Shown here: positions 15,079-23,951 of the stretch, piece after piece
How positions within the stretch are numbered: the stretch's first letter is position 1
How the letters are laid out: each line of letters opens with the position of its first letter
Source of the DNA: an uncultured Prevotella sp.
GTDB lineage: Bacteria; Bacteroidota; Bacteroidia; Bacteroidales; Bacteroidaceae
Length of the DNA: 23,984 nucleotides
NCBI GenBank assembly: GCA_900542795.1
Contig: UQPD01000020.1
Location: 1-23,984 of the forward strand
Direction of reading: 5' to 3'
Notes under the pieces: generated by a model
What the model was told of the DNA's origin: nothing
The model's input: the letters and a program-made list of their open reading frames with translations, nothing else
Databases searched by the model: none
Made by a program: the position numbers and the translations under genes

Positions 15079-16159
15079 AATGTAAGATGGTTTGGTTGAA
15101 AGTGTTTATATCTTCGTTGTTTGCAGCCGACAGTTTAACCGTTATAGGCTGCACAACCATATTTTCAGTAAGCGTTTGAGGCAATAATTCATGAATGGCT
15201 ATAAGCCGCTCTTGGTCTTTTTGGGTTGTTACGGCTAAAGTGCAAGCGTGTTCACTCCACAACCGACTGATGCGTTGCGCATCGACAGCTTGAAAGTTGT
15301 GATGGTCACGAAATTCTGCCAACACCACTTCGGCTCCTTGCGCACGCAAATGATTCACTAAAGGTTGTGGATTAGCAATGGCTGCAATGAGCAAAACCTT
15401 GGCATGCTTTTTTAATAAGGCATTGGAGGTTGTTACGCCAACATTCAAAGCCTCAGCAGATGCTGACGGAACCATTAAAGGTTGCAAGGGCGCATACACT
15501 ATTTCGCTATAATATAAATGTTGATGCGGAGCCACCTTTAATGGGGGACGCTTGCAGCCTTCGCACTTCGTTACCACCACCACTTGTGCTCTTTGAGCAG
15601 CCACTGCCGGTTCACGCAGTCTGCCCCATGGCAGCAAATGATCTTGCGTGTAAAGACGATGCGAGTCGGTAAGTAACACATTAAGACCAGCCTTCACATA
15701 ACGATGTTGATAAGCATCATCCAATACTATCACATTAACCTCAGAATGGTCCTTTAATAACTGCTGGATGCCTATGACACGTTTTTCGCACACGGCAACA
15801 ATGGCAAACGGACAATTCTGCAACACCTGATAAGGTTCATCGCCTATTTCGCGAGCCGTGGTTTGCGCATTTGCCAATACATAACCTTTAGTTTTACGTC
15901 CATAGCCACGCGACAACATTGCCACACGATAACCTTCGGTATGAAGCATCTTTAGCAAATACTCCACATGAGGGGTTTTGCCCGTTCCACCTACTGCTAA
16001 ATTGCCAACGCAAATTACAGGAAGTTTAAACGAGGTTTGCTTATATACCCCACATGCAAAGAGCATAGAACGTATGCCCACCACCATGCCCCATAAAAGG
16101 GAGAGAGGCATGGTGATGAGAATAGAAATACGCTTTATAATTGCTAAAACAACTTTCAC
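15041..16159 (-). CDS. lpxK: Tetraacyldisaccharide 4'-kinase LpxK
   Basis: A 372-residue inner-membrane-associated kinase that phosphorylates the 4' position of the lipid A disaccharide precursor. An N-terminal hydrophobic helix (ISILITMPLSLLWGMVVGI, about 11-29) precedes the P-loop VGNLAVGGTGKT (51-62). The family motifs LSRGYGRK, DDAYQHRYV, LLPWGRLREP and TTQKDQERL follow. It starts 26 bases after sppA on the same strand and overlaps the PNP start by 38 bases, so sppA-lpxK-PNP look like one transcription unit. Its presence fits a lipid-A-making Gram-negative host. Confidence 0.96.
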   Translation of the reverse strand: MKVVLAIIKRISILITMPLSLLWGMVVGIRSMLFACGVYKQTSFKLPVICVGNLAVGGTGKTPHVEYLLKMLHTEGYRVAMLSRGYGRKTKGYVLANAQTTAREIGDEPYQVLQNCPFAIVAVCEKRVIGIQQLLKDHSEVNVIVLDDAYQHRYVKAGLNVLLTDSHRLYTQDHLLPWGRLREPAVAAQRAQVVVVTKCEGCKRPPLKVAPHQHLYYSEIVYAPLQPLMVPSASAEALNVGVTTSNALLKKHAKVLLIAAIANPQPLVNHLRAQGAEVVLAEFRDHHNFQAVDAQRISRLWSEHACTLAVTTQKDQERLIAIHELLPQTLTENMVVQPITVKLSAANNEDINTFNQTILHYVRTNQRNCSVD

Positions 16160-16185
16160 GATTACTCTGAATATTACCAGATAAA

Positions 16186-17961
16186 TTATTTGAGATTAGG
16201 CACGTAGAATACGCGAGCTTGCAAGCAACTCTGTGCATTTGCGCCTTTGAGTGAACTAACAAAACGAAGAGGTGCATAGTATTCGCCAAGTGCCGCTTGC
16301 ATTTTCTCTTCCATATAATCGCGCTTAATCGTAGCATCCATAAATTGATCAATCCACGAAACCTTAGCAGGATAAGGCATCACATTGTAAGATTGGAGTT
16401 TAGCACGTTGCGAAGCAATGGCAATGGCATCATCGAGCGAACCCAATTTATCGACCAACTTAATGGCAAGCGCCTGATTACCTGTCCACACACGACCTTG
16501 ACCAATGCGGTCAACCTGTTCGGGCGTCATGTGTCTACCTGCAGCAACACGACTTATAAACTGCTTGTAGCCACGATTTACGTAATTCTGCATCGCGTTA
16601 GCCTCGTCTGCATTAAAGGGACGACCCATTGCACCAAAGTCTGACGACTTATTGGTTTTCACTACATCGAAGTGCAAACCAAGTTTTTCAGTCATCAAGC
16701 CACTCATGTCAGGAATCATACCGAAGATGCCAATACTACCCGTGAGGGTTGTGGGTTCTGCCACAATGTAATCGGCACCACACGACATGTAGTAACCACC
16801 CGAGGCAGCCATACCGCTCATTGACACCACCACGGGCTTTTTCATTTTGAGCAACTGCACAGCACGCCACATTTGTTCTGAAGCATAAGCACTACCACCG
16901 CCTGAGTTTATGCGCAATACCACCGCCTTCACATCATCGTCGTTGGCAAGTTGGTCAAGATCTTGCACAACCTTTGAGCCTACTATGTATTGTCCGTTAT
17001 CGGTTAAACTATTTGAGGCTACTTGGTCAACAATGTCGCCTTGTGCATAATACACCGCAATGGTACCATCTGCACTCTTACCCTCATCGAGTTTTGCAAG
17101 TTGGTCAGGCGAAATAAAGTTTACCTTATCTTGCTTACTCAGCGCACGCAGTTGAGCACGAACACCATCGGCATACACCAAAGCATCAGCCAAGTGGTTC
17201 GTTACATACTGCTTAGGTTCGGCAAAAGTAGCATAATTATCGGCATAGGCATTCAGACTTTCCACACTGATTTTGCGCGAAGCTGCCACGTCTTTGCACA
17301 CATTTTTCCAAATATCACCCACAAAAGCACTTACTTGCTCGCGGTTCGCATCGCTCATGCTGGTAAGTATAAAGGGTTCTACCGCACTTTTATAAGTACC
17401 CACCTTAAACACCTGCATTTTTACACCCACCTTTTTAAGCAAGTCGGTGTAGAAAATGGGTTGTGAGGCAATGCCATGCCAAGCAATCATGCCATTGGGG
17501 TTAATAAGCAATTTATCTGCCACCGAAGCCACATAGTAAGAGCCTTGTTCATAGTTATCGCCATAAGCCAACACGAACTTCTTGCTTTTCTTAAAGTCGA
17601 GCAAGGCACGGCGCAACTCTTGTGCTGTGGCATAGTCGGCAGACAGAGCGCCTCCTTCCAAATAAATACCACTGATGTTCTTGTTGTCTTTTGCCACCTT
17701 TATAGCTTTAAGGATGTCGTCAAGTCCTTGTGTCTTTGCCACATCACTGTTAAGAAGGTTGGTAAAAGGATTATCAACAGCTCGTTCGTTGATGCTTCCG
17801 TTCAACGAAATACGCAACACGGTGCCCTCCTTAACCGATGGTTTTGCGCTATCGGCAGCAATGATAATACCCATCATCACAAAGCTAAAAATGCTTACTA
17901 CAGCACCTAAGCAAAGCATGCCCACTATAGTGGCCAATACGTACTTAAAAAATTGTTTCAT
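16186..17961 (-). CDS. sppA: Signal peptide peptidase SppA, 67K type
   Basis: A 591-residue inner-membrane serine protease that degrades cleaved signal peptides. One N-terminal membrane helix (about 10-34) anchors a double-repeat ClpP-like ectodomain. The catalytic Lys191 is in GTYKSAVEPF in the first half and the nucleophile Ser387 is in SGMAASGGYYMS in the second half, followed by LTGSIGIFG. This Lys/Ser split over two halves is characteristic of the 67K form. It leads the sppA-lpxK-PNP group. I did not find a clear promoter in the 81 bases upstream. Confidence 0.95.
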   Translation of the reverse strand: MKQFFKYVLATIVGMLCLGAVVSIFSFVMMGIIIAADSAKPSVKEGTVLRISLNGSINERAVDNPFTNLLNSDVAKTQGLDDILKAIKVAKDNKNISGIYLEGGALSADYATAQELRRALLDFKKSKKFVLAYGDNYEQGSYYVASVADKLLINPNGMIAWHGIASQPIFYTDLLKKVGVKMQVFKVGTYKSAVEPFILTSMSDANREQVSAFVGDIWKNVCKDVAASRKISVESLNAYADNYATFAEPKQYVTNHLADALVYADGVRAQLRALSKQDKVNFISPDQLAKLDEGKSADGTIAVYYAQGDIVDQVASNSLTDNGQYIVGSKVVQDLDQLANDDDVKAVVLRINSGGGSAYASEQMWRAVQLLKMKKPVVVSMSGMAASGGYYMSCGADYIVAEPTTLTGSIGIFGMIPDMSGLMTEKLGLHFDVVKTNKSSDFGAMGRPFNADEANAMQNYVNRGYKQFISRVAAGRHMTPEQVDRIGQGRVWTGNQALAIKLVDKLGSLDDAIAIASQRAKLQSYNVMPYPAKVSWIDQFMDATIKRDYMEEKMQAALGEYYAPLRFVSSLKGANAQSCLQARVFYVPNLK

Positions 17962-18042
17962 CTGTTTATTCTTTTAGATATTGTTGCAAATCAAACGTTT
18001 TAACGCATTTTTGACGTAAAAAGAGAAGTATTTGCTACAATC

Positions 18043-18804
18043 TTATTTTTCAAAATCAATGTCCACCTCCACAGGGCAATGGTCTGAACCCAATATTTCA
18101 GTGTGGATTTTAGCGTCTGTCAATTTGTTTTGCAAACAATTTGAAGTTAAGAAATAGTCAATGCGCCACCCTGCATTCTTCTCACGTGCACGGAAGCGAT
18201 AAGACCACCAAGAATATACGCCTTCCAATGTAGGATTAAAGAAGCGGAAAGTATCCGTAAATCCTGCGTCAAGCAATTCGCTGAACTTAGCACGTTCCTC
18301 GTCTGTAAAACCAGCGTTCTTGCGATTGGTCTTGGGATTTTTCAAGTCTATTTCTTGATGCGCCACATTTAAGTCACCACACACCACCACGGGCTTTTTT
18401 GCATCTAATTGCTTCAGATAATTCCTAAAAGCATCATCCCATGTCATGCGATAATCTAACCTGCGCAATCCATCTTGCGAATTAGGCGTATACACAGTTA
18501 TTAAATAGAAGTTGGGCATCTCAAGCGTAATAACACGTCCTTCATGGTCGTGTTCTTCAATACCCAGTCCATAGGAAACTGATAAAGGCTCATGCTTGCT
18601 AAAAATAGCAGTACCCGAGTATCCCTTTTTCTCAGCCGAATTCCAATAAGACTTATAACCATCAAATTCAATATCTAATTGATGGGGCTGCATTTTAGTT
18701 TCCTGCAAACAGAAAAAATCAGCATTCAGTTCAGCAAAAGCCTCTCTAAATCCTTTTCCATCGCATGCACGCAACCCATTTACATTCCAAGAGATAAATT
18801 TCAT
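18043..18804 (-). CDS. xth: Exodeoxyribonuclease III / AP endonuclease
   Basis: A 253-residue Mg-dependent nuclease of the ExoIII/APE1 family that cuts at abasic sites in base-excision repair. It shows MKFISWNVNGLRA at the start, the metal-ligand glutamate Glu35 in LQETKM, VYTPNS, GDLNVAH, WRIDYFL and the C-terminal catalytic GSDHCPVEVD. Length and order are typical. A separate promoter is likely: TATCTTCG on the minus strand (18843-18836) is one base from the -7 consensus. Confidence 0.96.
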   Translation of the reverse strand: MKFISWNVNGLRACDGKGFREAFAELNADFFCLQETKMQPHQLDIEFDGYKSYWNSAEKKGYSGTAIFSKHEPLSVSYGLGIEEHDHEGRVITLEMPNFYLITVYTPNSQDGLRRLDYRMTWDDAFRNYLKQLDAKKPVVVCGDLNVAHQEIDLKNPKTNRKNAGFTDEERAKFSELLDAGFTDTFRFFNPTLEGVYSWWSYRFRAREKNAGWRIDYFLTSNCLQNKLTDAKIHTEILGSDHCPVEVDIDFEK

Positions 18805-18885
18805 TTATTCTAAAAATTTATGATACTATGATGTGCGAAGATAGCAACTTATCTTGATACGAAACGCCATATCGCATTTTTTTCT

Positions 18886-18893
18886 TAACTTTG
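18886..18893 (+). promoter_or_regulatory. -7 promoter box of the DUF1573 gene
   Basis: TAACTTTG matches the Bacteroidota -7 consensus exactly and is followed by CACC as at 4565-4568. It lies 27 bases before the ATG. I see no TTTG at the right distance upstream, so the -33 part is weak or absent. Confidence 0.6.
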
Positions 18894-18920
18894 CACCATT
18901 ATTTTTATAAAGAGACCCAC

Positions 18921-19985
18921 ATGAAACATATATATGCGCTGTTAGCATTCGTCTTTGCAAGTATTTTTGCTGCAAATGCGCAGCCTCAGTTACAATTTGA
19001 TCAAACCACACAAGAACTTGGCACCGTGTTGTGGCACACCCCTCGTACGGCAACTTTTAAAGTAACCAACAAAGGCACACAAGACCTTATTATTACCAAT
19101 GTGCGCACAGACTGCGGTTGCACCAATGCCGAATGGACCTCTACACCAATTGGTCCTGGTGGCACTGGCATAATTAAAGCTACTTACGATGCCGAAATGC
19201 TTGGGCATTTTAACAAGGGTTTGGCTGTTTACACCAATTTAGATGCACAACCTCACTACCTTAAATTGGTAGGTGTGGTTTCTATGACAAACAACGAACC
19301 TACTACTGAATATCCCTATAAAATTGGTGACTACTATCTTAGTACGGATGATGTAGAATTCGATGATGTTAATCGGGGTGACTCTCCCACCTTTGTGCTT
19401 TCTATCATGAACAGCAGCAAGCACTCTTATCGTCCTGAACTGATGCACTTGCCCAAATATCTCACAGCACATGCCGACCCTGAGGTTATTCGTCCAGGAC
19501 GTGTAGGTCGTGTGTTACTTACCCTTAACAGTGGTGAGCTTCACAACATGGGATTGACGCAAACCAGCATTTATTTAAGCCGATTTATGGGCGACCGTGT
19601 AAGCAAAGAAACCGAAATCAATGTATCTGCCACGTTGTTACCCGACTTCTACGACACGCCCTTGCAACAGTCGTTAGCTCCTATCGCACAACTCGACAGC
19701 ACGCATATTGACTTAGGCTCTCTTGGCAAGAAAAAGAAGGTGTCAGGACAAATTCTTATCAAGAATACAGGCAAAACGCCTTTAGTCATCAGTGCTTTAC
19801 AGGTGTACAACCCTGGCATTAGCGTAAGTCTCAACAAGCGCCGCATCAATCCAGGTGACACCGAAAAGTTGAAGATTTCTGTAAATGCCACCACATCTTA
19901 TTTCAAAGGTCGTCGTCGCGTTCTGCTCATTACCAACGATCCTAACCACTCTAAAATTGTGGTAGATGTTATTGTTAAGAAATAA
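18921..19985 (+). CDS. Secreted DUF1573 domain protein
   Basis: A 354-residue exported protein. The Sec signal peptide (MKHIYALLAFVFASIFAANA, cleavage before Gln21) is followed by Ig-like DUF1573 repeats. The first has the family pattern DLIITNVRTDCGCTNAEW with the conserved CGC. A later one shows LIKNTGKTPLVISALQV and ends with RRVLLITNDPNHSKIVVDVIVKK. Such proteins are abundant in Bacteroidota and their function is unknown. The frame extends 10 codons upstream, but the promoter overlaps that part, so I use the ATG at 18921. Confidence 0.88.
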   Translation: MKHIYALLAFVFASIFAANAQPQLQFDQTTQELGTVLWHTPRTATFKVTNKGTQDLIITNVRTDCGCTNAEWTSTPIGPGGTGIIKATYDAEMLGHFNKGLAVYTNLDAQPHYLKLVGVVSMTNNEPTTEYPYKIGDYYLSTDDVEFDDVNRGDSPTFVLSIMNSSKHSYRPELMHLPKYLTAHADPEVIRPGRVGRVLLTLNSGELHNMGLTQTSIYLSRFMGDRVSKETEINVSATLLPDFYDTPLQQSLAPIAQLDSTHIDLGSLGKKKKVSGQILIKNTGKTPLVISALQVYNPGISVSLNKRRINPGDTEKLKISVNATTSYFKGRRRVLLITNDPNHSKIVVDVIVKK

Positions 19986-20056
19986 CGTTACTAAAGCATG
20001 AATAACCTACAAACATACTTATTCACCGCTGAACATCAAGTTTTTGGTGCAATAAA

Positions 20057-20088
20057 TTTGGACTTTTCATAAAATGTTCGTAATTTTG
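20057..20088 (+). promoter_or_regulatory. Promoter of tRNA-Pro
   Basis: TTTG at 20057-20060, a 20-base spacer, then TAATTTTG at 20081-20088: a perfect Bacteroidota consensus. The mature tRNA 5' end at 20098 is 9 bases further on. Confidence 0.8.
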
Positions 20089-20097
20089 CACCGCAAT

Positions 20098-20170
20098 CGG
20101 AAAGTAGCGCAGTTGGTAGCGCACTACGTTCGGGACGTAGGGGTCGGGCGTTCGAGTCGCCTAATCCCGA
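20098..20170 (+). tRNA. tRNA-Pro (anticodon CGG), mismatched acceptor stem
   Basis: A 73-base cloverleaf. The D arm is GCGC/GCGC, the anticodon arm CTACG-TTCGGGA-CGTAG gives anticodon CGG, the variable loop is GGGTC, and the T arm is GGGCG-TTCGAGT-CGCCT with one G-T pair. The acceptor 5' strand CGGAAAG (20098-20104) pairs poorly with the 3' strand AATCCCG (20163-20169): positions 4, 6 and 7 are mismatched (A/C, A/A, G/A). CCA is not encoded. The body is clearly tRNA-Pro, but the acceptor would not fold well. The two halves probably come from different tRNA genes. Confidence 0.85.
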
Positions 20171-20175
20171 CTTTT

Positions 20176-21123
20176 ATGAGAAGTATATTTTATCTTCAAC
20201 GCAACGATCGAAACGCAATTATCGTCATATTGATGATAATAGCTATCATTTGCTCACTTATTATCTTCATCGGAGGCGAGGACGACGGTTCCCGACAGGG
20301 AGTTGCCGACTCTACCCTCACCCAGCACCCGGAACGCGTAGACAAGGAACATCCTTTATATTATAAGGTAGACGAAGAGATACACGAAGTTTTCGCCTTC
20401 GATCCCAATACAGCCGACAGCACCGACCTGCTCAGGCTGGGGTTGCAGGAATGGCAGGTGAGAAACATCTACCGTTACCGTGCCAAGGGTGGTATCTACA
20501 GACGACCCGAAGACTTTGCCCGTCTTTATGGTCTCACCAAGAAACAATACGAGACCTTACGCCCCTATATAATAATAGGTGAAGACTACCGACCGGCATC
20601 CGACTACTACGGACAGCAAAAAGACTACGCTTACAACCGACAAGCGAGAAAAGAAGGGAAAACGGAGAAAGGCCAAGCCACTGGCGAGAAGACCGAAGAG
20701 AAGATTTACAGTTATCCACAGAAATTGAAAGCCGGCGAGCATGTCAGCCTGAACTCTGCCGACACCACCGAACTGAAGAAGATTCCAGGTATCGGAAGCG
20801 CATACTCACGTGCCATCGTGAGATACCGGGAGCGCTTGGGTGGATACGTCAATGCCAACCAACTGATGGAGATAGAAGGTTTCCCTGAAGAGGCGCTGTC
20901 ATTCATGCAAGTAGAGAAAGAGAAGATAACGAAACTGAAGATCAACAAGCTCTCGATGAGTCAGCTTCGCCGACATCCCTATCTCAACTTCTACCAAGCA
21001 CGCGATATCTGCGACTATCGCCGACTGCATGGTCCCATTAAGAGTCTGCAGCAATTATCGCTCCTCAAGACTTTTCCTCCTGCACAGATAGAACGTCTGG
21101 AACCTTACGTGTCGTACGAATAA
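20176..21123 (+). CDS. Membrane-anchored helix-hairpin-helix (ComEA-like) protein
   Basis: A 315-residue protein with one N-terminal membrane helix (about residues 13-33) and three ComEA-like helix-hairpin-helix regions: FDPNTADSTDLLRLGL onwards, LNSADTTELKKIPGIGSAY onwards (the best match, with PGIG), and a C-terminal one. A charged low-complexity linker (RQARKEGKTEKGQATGEK) separates the first two. Such domains bind DNA non-specifically; in ComEA they act in DNA uptake, but the role of the Bacteroidota proteins is not established. The ATG at 20176 is 6 bases after the tRNA; the upstream frame runs through the tRNA and is not real. Codon use (frequent ATA, ATC, AGA, CGA) differs from the gene before the tRNA. 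Confidence 0.85.
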   Translation: MRSIFYLQRNDRNAIIVILMIIAIICSLIIFIGGEDDGSRQGVADSTLTQHPERVDKEHPLYYKVDEEIHEVFAFDPNTADSTDLLRLGLQEWQVRNIYRYRAKGGIYRRPEDFARLYGLTKKQYETLRPYIIIGEDYRPASDYYGQQKDYAYNRQARKEGKTEKGQATGEKTEEKIYSYPQKLKAGEHVSLNSADTTELKKIPGIGSAYSRAIVRYRERLGGYVNANQLMEIEGFPEEALSFMQVEKEKITKLKINKLSMSQLRRHPYLNFYQARDICDYRRLHGPIKSLQQLSLLKTFPPAQIERLEPYVSYE

Positions 21124-21177
21124 GATGCGGATTTGGTTCACGTAAAATGCGAAGATTGACGAATGACAGACGAAGCG

Positions 21178-22536
21178 TTAAAGTACGCCCAACTGATGCA
21201 GGAAAATAATGAGGATGCAAAGAGGGCAGACGAAACGAACCATGAAAAGATAAACGCCAAAGAACCTGCCACGAAGGGTTGACCAATTGGTAAACTCGTC
21301 ATGCACTACCTTCTTAGGAATATACCATCCCACAAAGATACAGGTGAAGAAAGAAGCCATCGGCATGAGCCATTGTGCCGTAAAATTGTCGCAACAGTTG
21401 AGAAACGACTTGCCAAAGAAGGTGAGTTCGGGAACCGCACCACAAGACAAGGCACAGAAGATACCTATCACACAACAAGCCACCGTCTCTATCCAGGCTC
21501 CACCACGGCGGGAGATATGCATCTCCTCATAGAAGAAAGCCGTACCTATCTCGTGCATGGAGATGGTAGAGGTAAGCGCCGCCAACACAAGCAGGGCATA
21601 GAAAAGCACCGAGATGACATAACCCACCACAGGCATAGAAGCAAAAGCCTCATTGAACACATTGGGCAGAGTGATGAAGATAAGCGACGGACCGCTGTCG
21701 GGCTGCACGCCCACGGAGAAGGCTGCAGGAAAAATCATCAGTCCTGCCAGGATGGCTATCAGTGTATCGAGGAAAGCTATCTGTGTGGCAGTCTTGAGAA
21801 GATTGGTCTGACGGCTGAAGTAGGAGGCATAGGTACAAAGGCAGGCCGTGCCAAGACTCAGCGAGAAGAAAGCCTGTCCCAAAGCCTCTATCATCACATT
21901 CGGGTCTACCTTAGAGAAATCGGGCTTCAGCAAGAACTCCACACCCTTCCAGGCTCCCTGCAAAGAGCAGGAAGCAACTACCAGCACCACCAACAGCACA
22001 AAGAGCAGTGGCATCAGTATCTTGGAAGCACGCTCTATACCATTGCGTACACCCTTGACCACGACCACATGAGTCAGCAGGATGAAGGCGATGGTCCACA
22101 AAGTGGGCCGCACCGCATCCGAAGAGAAAGAGGCAAAGTACTCCTTTACGAAATTGGCATCGCCCTGCACCTCGGCCATGATGCTGGCATAGAGATACTG
22201 TAGGCACCAGCCAGCCACCACCGCATAGAAGCCCAGGATAATCATTGAAGTAAAGACACCCATGTAGCCGACAACACCCCAGGGCTTGCCGTTGGAAAGA
22301 TTCTTGTACGACCGCGCAGCATTGGCAGCAGAATGACGACCGATGATAAACTCAGCCACCATGCCGGGAATGCCCAACATAAAGATACACACCAGATAGA
22401 TAAGAATGAAGGCTGCGCCACCATTCTGCCCTGTCATATAGGGAAAGCGCCATATATTGCCCAAGCCCACTGCCGATCCTGCCGTGGCAAGAATCACGCC
22501 CAACTTGCTGCCAAAGCTGCCTCTGCTGTTTTCCAT
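21178..22536 (-). CDS. Sodium-dependent NSS-family transporter (copy 2 of tandem pair)
   Basis: A 452-residue LeuT-fold sodium symporter of the neurotransmitter:sodium symporter family, importing an amino acid or related compound. TM1 shows LATAGSAVGLGNIWRFPYMTGQNGG with the unwound, ion-binding AVGLGN (22-27). About eleven or twelve hydrophobic segments follow. The conserved GLMIFPAAFSVGVQPDSGPSLIFITLPNVF block is present. Substrate cannot be assigned from sequence. It lies 41 bases downstream of a close paralogue on the same strand and converges with the helix-hairpin-helix gene. Confidence 0.93.
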   Translation of the reverse strand: MENSRGSFGSKLGVILATAGSAVGLGNIWRFPYMTGQNGGAAFILIYLVCIFMLGIPGMVAEFIIGRHSAANAARSYKNLSNGKPWGVVGYMGVFTSMIILGFYAVVAGWCLQYLYASIMAEVQGDANFVKEYFASFSSDAVRPTLWTIAFILLTHVVVVKGVRNGIERASKILMPLLFVLLVVLVVASCSLQGAWKGVEFLLKPDFSKVDPNVMIEALGQAFFSLSLGTACLCTYASYFSRQTNLLKTATQIAFLDTLIAILAGLMIFPAAFSVGVQPDSGPSLIFITLPNVFNEAFASMPVVGYVISVLFYALLVLAALTSTISMHEIGTAFFYEEMHISRRGGAWIETVACCVIGIFCALSCGAVPELTFFGKSFLNCCDNFTAQWLMPMASFFTCIFVGWYIPKKVVHDEFTNWSTLRGRFFGVYLFMVRFVCPLCILIIFLHQLGVL

Positions 22537-22577
22537 TTTTTCTTTTTTTATACGGTTGATATGAATGATTTACCCCC

Positions 22578-23951
22578 TTACAGAATGCCTTCGAGAAGTC
22601 CCAACTGATTGAGGAATACCAAAAGGATGAGTACTGGGCACACGAAACGCACCAAGAACAGATAGACGAAGAAGAGATTTCCCTTCAATGTTCCCCAGTT
22701 GGTAAACTCGTCCCTGACCAGCTTCTTGGGCACATACCAACCTATGAACAGACAGGTAAGGAAGCCTGCTACAGGCAGGAACACCTGACCCGTGAAAAAG
22801 TCGAACCAGTCGAACAACGACTTGCCGGCAAACGTGAGCGCATCTGTAGCCCCTAAAGACAGCGAGCAGAAAGCACCTATCACCGCACAAGACACGGTGA
22901 CAATCAAAGCGCCACTCTTGCGGCCTATCTTCAGCTCCTCATAGAAGAAAGAGGTGTTGACCTCATGGAGTGACATGAGCGATGTAAGAGCCGCCAAGGA
23001 CAAAAGAACATAAAACAACAGCGAGATAGTCCAGCCCAAGACAGGTACTGCGGCAAAAGCCTCATTAAACACATTGGGCAGGGTGATGAAGATGAGCGAC
23101 GGGCCACTGTCGGGCGAAACTCCCACAGAGAAAGCCGCAGGGAAGATCATCAGTCCGGCAAGTATAGCCACCATGAAGTCGATGACTGATATCTGCAGAG
23201 CTGTCTTGAACAGATTGGTCTGTCGGCTGAAATAGGAAGCATAGGTACAGATACAACCCATACCGATGCTGAGCGAATAGAACGACTGCCCCAAGGCACC
23301 CAAGAACACGCCGTTGTCCACCTTGGAGAAGTCGGGCTTCAGCAAGAACTCAACGCCCTTTCCGGCATTAGGCAACAGGCAGGCTGCCACCACGATGATA
23401 AGCAGGAGGATGAACAAGACGGGCATCATAATCTTTGACGCCTTCTCAATACCTCCACGAACACCATGGATAATCACAAAATGACAAATCAGAAAGATGA
23501 CTACCGTCCACATGACAGGCCGTATAGGATCGGCAGAGAACTCCTTGAAGTACTCTGCTACAAAGGTTGGGTCGCCATGCAGCTCGCCCATGATGCTGGC
23601 ATACACATACTGTAGGCACCAGCCCGACACGACGGCATAATAGCCCGTAATAAGGAAACCGGTAAGCACCTCCAAGTAGCCCACCCACTTCCATGCCTTT
23701 CCTTTCGACAGCTTGGTATAGGCACGGGCTGTATTCGAAGCACCATGACGGCCTATGATAAACTCGGAAATCATACAGGGAATGCCCAAAAGGAGCACAC
23801 ACCCTATATAAACCAAGATGAAGGCAGCACCACCTTCCTGGCCTGCCATATAAGGAAAGCGCCATACATTGCCTAAACCTACAGCACCACCCGCAGTAGC
23901 AAGAATCAATCCTATCTTGCTACCAAAACTACCTCTATCTAATTCTGTCAT
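22578..23951 (-). CDS. Sodium-dependent NSS-family transporter (copy 1 of tandem pair)
   Basis: A 457-residue paralogue of the transporter at 21178-22536, with the same TM1 motif (LATAGGAVGLGNVWRFPYM) and nearly the same PAAFSVGV-PDSGPSLIFITLPN block. The ATG at 23951 (MTELDRGSFGSK) matches the paralogue's start; an upstream TTG at 23981 near the window edge is unlikely. Being first in the leftward pair it probably carries the promoter, which would lie outside the window or in its last 30 bases. Two adjacent paralogues suggest a tandem duplication with possible substrate divergence (inference). Confidence 0.93.
   Translation of the reverse strand: MTELDRGSFGSKIGLILATAGGAVGLGNVWRFPYMAGQEGGAAFILVYIGCVLLLGIPCMISEFIIGRHGASNTARAYTKLSKGKAWKWVGYLEVLTGFLITGYYAVVSGWCLQYVYASIMGELHGDPTFVAEYFKEFSADPIRPVMWTVVIFLICHFVIIHGVRGGIEKASKIMMPVLFILLLIIVVAACLLPNAGKGVEFLLKPDFSKVDNGVFLGALGQSFYSLSIGMGCICTYASYFSRQTNLFKTALQISVIDFMVAILAGLMIFPAAFSVGVSPDSGPSLIFITLPNVFNEAFAAVPVLGWTISLLFYVLLSLAALTSLMSLHEVNTSFFYEELKIGRKSGALIVTVSCAVIGAFCSLSLGATDALTFAGKSLFDWFDFFTGQVFLPVAGFLTCLFIGWYVPKKLVRDEFTNWGTLKGNLFFVYLFLVRFVCPVLILLVFLNQLGLLEGIL

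Noticed and set aside
20074..20175. N-terminal extension of the helix-hairpin-helix protein
   Set aside because: The extension translates the promoter and the tRNA gene. The ATG at 20176 gives a normal membrane anchor.
21301..22203. A 300-residue plus-strand reading frame
   Set aside because: It is antisense to the first NSS transporter, and its composition (rich in His, Arg, Gln) is that of a shadow frame.
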